Shown one piece after another: positions 7,756 to 12,063 of a stretch of 12,063 nucleotides of DNA. The stretch is taken from the NCBI GenBank assembly GCA_046542305.1, contig JBKHBQ010000108.1, positions 1 to 12,063 on the forward strand, given 5' to 3'. Source of the stretch: JBKHBQ01 sp046542305 (GTDB lineage Bacteria > Bacteroidota > Bacteroidia > Bacteroidales > 4484-276). The notes below the pieces were generated by a model that saw nothing but the letters and a program-made list of their open reading frames with translations, was not told the origin of the DNA and searched no databases. The translations under genes and the position numbers were made by a program. Position 1 is the first letter of the stretch. Each line of letters starts with the position of its first letter.

Positions 7756-7927
7756 TCCCAATCAATTTATGGTTTCAGAGCAGGAACATCCGCGAGGTAT
7801 TTACGGTGAGCAACAGTTCAATCCACGCTTCATTCAAATCCATGCTGGCGTTGTTGCCGGGCACGCCGGTGCAGGAGGTGAGGCTTTCACCTTTGGCTGA
7901 CAAATGCAGCGGGACCGGCATCTGCCG
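7756..7927. other. GC-richer spacer with weak open frames on both strands
   Basis: This stretch lies between the small cysteine protein and the response regulator remnant. It is richer in G and C than the gap before the cysteine gene. A 48-codon frame on the minus strand (7921-7775, starting MPVPLHLSAKGES) is open. Its amino-acid make-up looks protein-like (for example DLNEAWIELLL), and it is in the same frame as the remnant, one stop later. A plus-strand frame is also open over the same bases. I cannot assign either, and neither has a visible ribosome site. It may be further decayed coding sequence or a structured element. Confidence 0.3.
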
Positions 7928-8059
7928 TCAGTGATTTGTTTCCAGGGCGGTACGCTGGATAGGCAATTCTCTGTAAAAAACGTTATCACCTTCCATGACT
8001 GCCCGGATAGCTTCCTTTACTTCAATGATCTCTGAATCTTTCAGAAGGAGCCCTTTATT
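7928..8059 (-). pseudogene. Remnant of a NarL-type response regulator receiver domain
   Basis: Directly behind the histidine kinase stop, and in a different frame, the minus strand reads NKGLLLKDSEIIEV, then KEAIRAVMEGDNVFYREL, then a stop at 7928. This matches the last part of receiver domains of the NarL/FixJ type: the conserved Lys of the LLKDS segment, then the final helix EAIRAVxxG and the linker (typically FYSREL). The first 100 or so residues, with the phosphorylated Asp and any start codon, are gone. The LuxR-type helix-turn-helix that should follow is absent in all three frames downstream. In related loci such a regulator gene lies right after the kinase, so a deletion that removed most of the partner gene is the simplest reading. 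The fragment cannot make a working regulator. Confidence 0.7.
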
Positions 8060-9014
8060 CGTTATTTTCGGTTTTTATATCAATGGTTACCACGATGCCC
8101 TCGTCCGGCCAGCTATCCACTTCGAAAGTCCCGTTAATAGAAGCAATCCTCGATCGGATGTTGTTGATCCCCATGCCGCTGGTCCGGCCTTCAACGATAT
8201 CCTGAAACTCAAAACCCTTACCGTCATCCTGGTAAAGCATTCTCAGTCGCTTGTCCTCCAGGTCGAGGTTGATCAGAATATTTTGTGCATCGGCATGTTT
8301 AATCGTATTGGTGATGAGTTCGCAAACGGTGCGGTAGAGGATGATTTCGGTATTGCTGTCGAAGCGGTGATCGTTGAGGTTGCTTCTGAATTCGATGTGG
8401 ATCTTTCCGGTTTTTTCGGTTTTTTCGGTGAAATTCCGTATGGCCCTGTTCAACCCGTAGTTATTAAGCACGTGGGGGCTTAGGTTGTTGGAGATTTCCT
8501 TCAGGCTGTTGATCGATTCGTTGATGGCCTGCATGGCATTTTCGTAGATTACCCTTCGTTTGCCGTCGATGGCTTCACCGGCCAGGGAGGATACCGACAT
8601 TTTAACCGAGGAAAGGAGCGGAACGAGTCCGTCGTGAAGGTTTTTTGACAGGCGCTTGCGTTCATTTTCCTCGGTCATGATCACGGCATTGAGTACCCGT
8701 TTTTCTGCTGCCTGCCTGATCTCTTCCATCCGTTTCAGGTCTTCGAAAATTTTCCGGATTTTTAACACGCCCACTACCAAAAGCAGCGAAACCAGTACGC
8801 CGAGCCAACTGTTAAGCGTGATGGTTTGTTGCGAAAGTTCATGATTTACATAGGGCAGAAAATCGAAAAGCCGCCGGACAGCCATGATCATCAAGCCGAT
8901 GGAAAGCAGGATCCAACTCGAATTGTATTTGGTAAATCTGATCAGGCTGATGGCAAAAATCATCGCCACAAACTGCAGGATGATCGAAATAATAACTGCG
9001 ATGATGGTTAACAT
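8055..9014 (-). CDS. Sensor histidine kinase, NarL/HisKA_3 type
   Basis: This 319-residue membrane kinase has hydrophobic segments at about 3-25, 34-48 and 70-84, forming a small membrane sensor region without a sizeable periplasmic domain. A coiled stretch (about 88-115) leads to the HisKA_3 dimerisation helix ENERKRLSKNLHDG, with the phosphorylated His at H127. The ATPase domain is complete: N-box ELITNTIKH (232-240, N236), DDGKGF (263-268) and SGMGINNI (279-286). Such kinases autophosphorylate and pass phosphate to a LuxR-type response regulator, usually encoded next door. Here only a remnant of that regulator follows. The kinase itself shows no damage, so it may work with a distant partner or be newly orphaned. 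It lies downstream of the acyl-CoA synthetase gene but is separated from it by a strong terminator hairpin, so it probably has its own promoter. No Shine-Dalgarno sequence is visible. Confidence 0.92.
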   Translation of the reverse strand: MLTIIAVIISIILQFVAMIFAISLIRFTKYNSSWILLSIGLMIMAVRRLFDFLPYVNHELSQQTITLNSWLGVLVSLLLVVGVLKIRKIFEDLKRMEEIRQAAEKRVLNAVIMTEENERKRLSKNLHDGLVPLLSSVKMSVSSLAGEAIDGKRRVIYENAMQAINESINSLKEISNNLSPHVLNNYGLNRAIRNFTEKTEKTGKIHIEFRSNLNDHRFDSNTEIILYRTVCELITNTIKHADAQNILINLDLEDKRLRMLYQDDGKGFEFQDIVEGRTSGMGINNIRSRIASINGTFEVDSWPDEGIVVTIDIKTENNE

Positions 9015-9032
9015 AGCTCGAGGTATTACCTG

Positions 9033-9060
9033 AAAAAGCAGTAGCCGCTGCGACTACTGC
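9033..9060 (-). terminator. Intrinsic terminator after the acyl-CoA synthetase gene
   Basis: On the minus strand a 10-bp stem (GCAGTAGTCG pairing with CGGCTACTGC, one G-T wobble) closes a 3-nt loop and is followed at once by TTTTT. It begins 26 nt after the synthetase TGA and ends 18 nt before the kinase ATG. It should end the synthetase transcript, or act as an attenuator in the kinase leader if transcription starts upstream of it. Confidence 0.85.
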
Positions 9061-9062
9061 TA

Positions 9063-9070
9063 CAAATTTA
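9063..9070 (-). promoter_or_regulatory. Candidate -7 box for the histidine kinase
   Basis: On the minus strand TAAATTTG matches TAnnTTTG exactly, with a weak -33-like CTG 17 nt upstream. A transcript from it would start close to the first base of the terminator stem, so the hairpin would form the leader of the kinase mRNA. The match could be chance in an AT-rich stretch. Confidence 0.3.
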
Positions 9071-9086
9071 AACATTTTCGTTTCGT

Positions 9087-11147
9087 TCAGGGTTTTTCGA
9101 TGCGGATTCTTGCATCCACTGCCACCACCTGCTCGTGCGTGCCAAGCAACGGGTTGAGGTCGAGTTCCATGATCTCGGGTGCTGCTGTTACCAGTGCGGA
9201 CAGCCTGACGATGATGTCGGCAAATTTCCGTTCGTCGATGCCCATTTGCCCGCGCACGCCCCTGATGATTTTGTAGCTTTTCAGGTTGCGGATCATGTCG
9301 ATGGCTTCATCATTGGAAAGCGGAGCCAGCGCCGCATTTACATCCTTAAGTACCTCGATGAAAATTCCGCCCATCCCGCACAGGATCATGTGCCCGAATT
9401 TGGGCTCGTACTTGGCTCCCGCGAAAAGTTCGCTGCCCGACAGCATGGGCTGAATAAGGATGGCTGTGGTGTCGGGAATACGGATCATTCGTTCGAATTC
9501 TTTCCTTACCTGCCCTTCATCCTTCACATTAAGGACTACACCGCCTACATCCGATTTATGCACGGGTCCCACCACTTTCATCACCACCGGAAAGCCAAGA
9601 TTTCCGGCGGCTGTGGCGGCATCATCAGCCGATATCACCACGGCTTCGCCGGCACGTGCAATGCCTGCAGCGTCCAGCAATGCCTGAACATCGGCGGGCG
9701 CAAGGTATCCATTCGCATTGGTTTGGATGATCGTCCTGATCTTCGCTCCGTCAATTACAGGCAGATCAGTATTTTCCGGAGCCGGTCCGGGAGTTTTAAA
9801 CACGCGGCACAGCGCATTTCCCAGAATGGCCTCGTCGGGAAAGTTGATCCGCCCTTTCGACAGGAATTCGGCTATTTCTTCTTTGGCCGTAATGATCGAG
9901 GGAAGCACCGGATAAATGGGCTTTTTGCAGGATTTCATTTTTTCGTCGAGTACGCGATAGGCGTCGAAAACCTGCGTCAGTCCGGGAGTTCCGAAAATCA
10001 CCACCATGCCGTCGATCCCGTCGAATTTATGTTCAACATAATCGATGATGGTGCTGAGCTGTTCTGCGGTTCCTGTGGCTAGAAAATCGATGGGATTGGC
10101 TACCGACGATCCGGGAAAAAGCTCCGCCAGAAGGGCTTTTGCTTCAGGTCCGCTGATGTGTGGGACTTTCAGTCCGCCGTTGGAAAGCGCGTCGGTAAGC
10201 ATTACCGCCGGACCGCCTGCATGCGTGATGATGGCAATGTTTTCGCCATGGAGGGGCGGATGCATGAAAACGGATGCGATGGCAATCAGATCTTCCCGTC
10301 CGTGGCAACGCACGATGCCTGCTTTTCGGAACAGGGCATCCACGGCCACATCCGGGCTGGCCAATGCGCCAGTATGAGAAGAGGCCGCGCGGCTTCCGGC
10401 CTCCGACGACCCTGCCTTTACCGCGGCAATGCGGCAGCCCTTGCGGATCAGCGAAGAGGCGTGTTTCAGCAGCTTTTTGGGTTTGCTGATGTTTTCGATG
10501 TAAAGCAGTTTCACGCGGGAGCTGGTGGCTGCATCGAAGGTTTCATCAAGATATTCCAGGACCTCCTCAACCCCCATCTGGGCGCTGTTGCCCACCGAAA
10601 ACACGCTGTTGAAGGTAAGTCCTTTGGGAATGGCCGATTCCATGATGAACACCGCCGTGGCGCCCGATCCCGAAATAAAATCTATTCCTTGCGGATTGAG
10701 GTTGGGAAGAGGTTCCGTAAACACGCTGGCATGTGCCGGCGTAAGTACCCCGATGCAGTTGGGGCCGATAAGCGAACCTTTCACCGAATCCACTACCTCT
10801 ACGATCTTCTGCTCGAGGATTTTTCCTTCTTCACTTTCCTCGCTGAATCCTGCGGAAAGAATGATGAAAGCCCGGGTACCTTTAATATAAGCCAGTTCCT
10901 CAATAGTCTGCAGCGTGTATTTTGCGGCAATGGCCAGAATGGCCAGTTCCACCTGCGGAAGCTCACTGAGCTTCGGGAAAGAACGGATGCCCTGCACTTC
11001 TGTTTCCTTCGGGTTCGACACGTACAATTTGCCATTGTATCCCTTGTCGATAAGGTTTTTGAGAATTTTGCCCCCGGGTTTGGTGGTGTCGTTGCTGCCG
11101 CCTACCACTACGATGCTTTTCGGATCGATGAGTTGCCTGTTTACCAT
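9087..11147 (-). CDS. ADP-forming acetate/acyl-CoA ligase, fused alpha-beta
   Basis: This 686-residue protein is a full-length fusion of the two subunits of the NDP-forming acyl-CoA synthetase superfamily. It interconverts acyl-CoA, ADP and phosphate with acid, ATP and CoA, and so can recover ATP when acyl-CoA is released as acid. Domains in order: CoA-binding Rossmann domain (about 5-130, IVVVGGSND near the start), two CoA-ligase domains (about 145-450) with the phosphorylated-His motif SRAASSHTGALAS, H258, and a C-terminal ATP-grasp domain (about 470-686). The ATP-grasp part contains VHKSDVGGVVLN (529-540), whose His is likely the second phosphate-carrying His, GMGGIFIEVL (591-600) and MELDLNPLL (660-668). 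All key motifs are intact. The acyl substrate (acetate, propionate, branched or aryl acids) cannot be told from sequence. Transcription diverges from the methyltransferase gene and ends at the hairpin before the kinase. Confidence 0.93.
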   Translation of the reverse strand: MVNRQLIDPKSIVVVGGSNDTTKPGGKILKNLIDKGYNGKLYVSNPKETEVQGIRSFPKLSELPQVELAILAIAAKYTLQTIEELAYIKGTRAFIILSAGFSEESEEGKILEQKIVEVVDSVKGSLIGPNCIGVLTPAHASVFTEPLPNLNPQGIDFISGSGATAVFIMESAIPKGLTFNSVFSVGNSAQMGVEEVLEYLDETFDAATSSRVKLLYIENISKPKKLLKHASSLIRKGCRIAAVKAGSSEAGSRAASSHTGALASPDVAVDALFRKAGIVRCHGREDLIAIASVFMHPPLHGENIAIITHAGGPAVMLTDALSNGGLKVPHISGPEAKALLAELFPGSSVANPIDFLATGTAEQLSTIIDYVEHKFDGIDGMVVIFGTPGLTQVFDAYRVLDEKMKSCKKPIYPVLPSIITAKEEIAEFLSKGRINFPDEAILGNALCRVFKTPGPAPENTDLPVIDGAKIRTIIQTNANGYLAPADVQALLDAAGIARAGEAVVISADDAATAAGNLGFPVVMKVVGPVHKSDVGGVVLNVKDEGQVRKEFERMIRIPDTTAILIQPMLSGSELFAGAKYEPKFGHMILCGMGGIFIEVLKDVNAALAPLSNDEAIDMIRNLKSYKIIRGVRGQMGIDERKFADIIVRLSALVTAAPEIMELDLNPLLGTHEQVVAVDARIRIEKP

Positions 11148-11184
11148 GCCTGATGAAAATCTTTAATTTTGGTTCGAAATTTTT

Positions 11185-11207
11185 TGGCGAAAGTACAATT
11201 TTCGCCA
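11185..11207. repeat. Perfect inverted repeat in the divergent upstream region
   Basis: Two 8-bp arms, TGGCGAAA and TTTCGCCA, flank a 7-nt centre. The palindrome lies 38 bp upstream of the synthetase ATG and 29 bp upstream of the proposed methyltransferase TTG. On the minus strand its centre includes TACTTTCG (11195-11188), one mismatch from a -7 box for the synthetase. A regulator bound here could control one or both genes. A similar TTTCGCCA occurs just before fabG (3285-3292), but only as a half site, so the motif may partly reflect the promoter sequence. Confidence 0.5.
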
Positions 11208-11236
11208 TTAATGTTAAACGGATAACACGAAACGAA

Positions 11237-11950
11237 TTGAATACCGATCGATCCAACGACCTTACCGGAACTGCCCTGCTCGATTACCTGGCCGGCACCA
11301 CGAACCGCAAGCTGAAGGTATTCTCATCCATTGCCGAAACGGATGAAATACCTGTCAGATATTTTTTCAGGACTTACGATGAAATGCCTCTGATCGAACA
11401 AAAGGCGCTTCAGCTTTGCCGTGGCCGGATTCTCGATGTGGGTGCGGCTGCAGGTTGCCACAGCCTGGAATTACAACGCGCAGGTAAGGAAGTCTTGCCC
11501 GTGGATACTTCAGCGGGAGCCGTGGAGGCAATGCATCAGCGGGGGCTGAAAGCTGCGCGGCAGGCTGATTTCTTCAATCTTGGAGACGAAACCTTCGACA
11601 CCCTGCTGTTGCTGATGAATGGCATAGGCATTTGCGGCACGCTCGACCGGCTGGATGATTTTTTCATAAAAGCAGCCTCCCTGTTAGAGCCCGGTGGGCA
11701 AATTCTTGTAGATTCATCTGATATCCTGTACATGCACGAGCAGGATGACGGTTCGGTGATGATCGACCTGAACAGCGGCTATTACGGGGAGGTGGAATAC
11801 AGGTTCGGCTATGGCCGCCGCAAAGGCGCGGCTTTCAACTGGCTGTTTGTGGATTTTGATCTGCTTGCCGATTATGCCGGCAGGCACGGATTCAGTTGCG
11901 AGTTGGTGCTGGAGGGTGAGCATTTTGATTATCTGGCCCGAATCCTATAA
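11237..11950 (+). CDS. Class I SAM-dependent methyltransferase
   Basis: This is a Rossmann-fold methyltransferase of about 237 residues from the TTG at 11237. It has motif I ILDVGAAAGCHS (residues 65-76), VDTS (89-92) at the end of strand 2, FDTLLLLMNGIGICG (120-134) as motif II region, and LLEPGGQILVDSSD (149-162) as motif III. The N-terminus resembles a Bacteroidota family that begins with a G-x-A-LLDY segment and then IPVRYFFRTYDEMP and IEQKAL; the substrate is unknown. The longer ATG start at 11153 would add 28 residues (MKIFNFGSKFF onwards) unlike the family. It would also leave only 5 bp to the divergent synthetase start and cover the inverted repeat. I therefore prefer TTG, although no clear Shine-Dalgarno supports it; the ATG remains possible. 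The protein ends in the typical HFDYLARIL. Confidence 0.85.
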   Translation: MNTDRSNDLTGTALLDYLAGTTNRKLKVFSSIAETDEIPVRYFFRTYDEMPLIEQKALQLCRGRILDVGAAAGCHSLELQRAGKEVLPVDTSAGAVEAMHQRGLKAARQADFFNLGDETFDTLLLLMNGIGICGTLDRLDDFFIKAASLLEPGGQILVDSSDILYMHEQDDGSVMIDLNSGYYGEVEYRFGYGRRKGAAFNWLFVDFDLLADYAGRHGFSCELVLEGEHFDYLARIL

Positions 11951-12063
11951 AAGAATGCATGGAGAATCACTCATGACGGTTGTAAGAAAAGTTCATGTTT
12001 AAACAATTGATCTCATCGTCCTTCAAATTCCGGTGACGAAAAATATTCATTATGACATTTTCA

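Noticed and set aside
7514..7765. 83-codon minus-strand frame opposite the small cysteine gene
   Set aside because: The plus-strand frame has better codon use and a typical leader; this one is Arg/Trp-rich as expected of a shadow.
8839..9075. 78-codon minus-strand frame starting MFKFVAVVAAATAFSG, signal-peptide-like
   Set aside because: Its first codons are the terminator stem and the rest runs through the kinase gene in another frame.
9135..10082. 315-codon plus-strand frame
   Set aside because: Also antisense to the synthetase; composition typical of a reverse-strand shadow.
10158..11153. 331-codon plus-strand frame opposite the acyl-CoA synthetase
   Set aside because: It is antisense to a well-conserved enzyme and its translation is Arg/His-rich without domains, so it is a shadow.
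12052..12063. ATG near the right edge that could begin another gene
   Set aside because: Only four codons are visible, with no ribosome site or promoter; the 113 bp after the methyltransferase show nothing I can support.

Overview
The window looks like a chromosomal segment from a member of the Bacteroidota. The evidence is a Ste24-type M48 protease, a membrane VWA protein and a SAM-dependent methyltransferase that I recognise as Bacteroidota-style families, near absence of Shine-Dalgarno sequences, and several upstream elements resembling the Bacteroidota -7 box (TAnnTTTG). I see no phage, insertion sequence, CRISPR array, rRNA or tRNA.

Layout. Positions 1-5018 are all on the minus strand. 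A secreted S41 C-terminal processing protease ends in a clear intrinsic terminator. A -7-like box then leads into a three-gene unit: fabG, a large membrane protein with a VWA domain (TTG start) and an M48/Ste24 membrane protease cut off by the left edge. On the plus strand (5194-7139) a rhomboid intramembrane protease overlaps an acetyl-CoA acetyltransferase by four bases. Next come an AT-rich gap of about 350 bp, a small cysteine-containing protein of unknown function, and a poorly explained stretch on the far side of it. On the minus strand again (11147-8055) a fused ADP-forming acyl-CoA synthetase is followed by a terminator and a NarL-type sensor histidine kinase. A SAM-dependent methyltransferase runs on the plus strand, divergent from the synthetase, with an inverted repeat in the shared upstream region.

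How the genes relate. Three different membrane or periplasmic proteases (Ste24, CtpA-like, rhomboid) lie within about 6 kb, alongside lipid or acyl-CoA enzymes (FabG, thiolase). The thiolase and the ADP-forming synthetase fit acyl-CoA fermentation or degradation with ATP recovery, but they are not in one operon.

Most of the window is ordinary. The most interesting points are: (a) a short remnant of a response regulator receiver domain directly behind the histidine kinase, implying that the kinase lost its adjacent partner; (b) the uncharacterised cysteine protein and the unexplained sequence around it; (c) a terminator hairpin that sits immediately downstream of a perfect -7 box in front of the kinase; (d) the palindrome in the synthetase/methyltransferase divergent region. 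I did not find a convincing new defence or mobile system.
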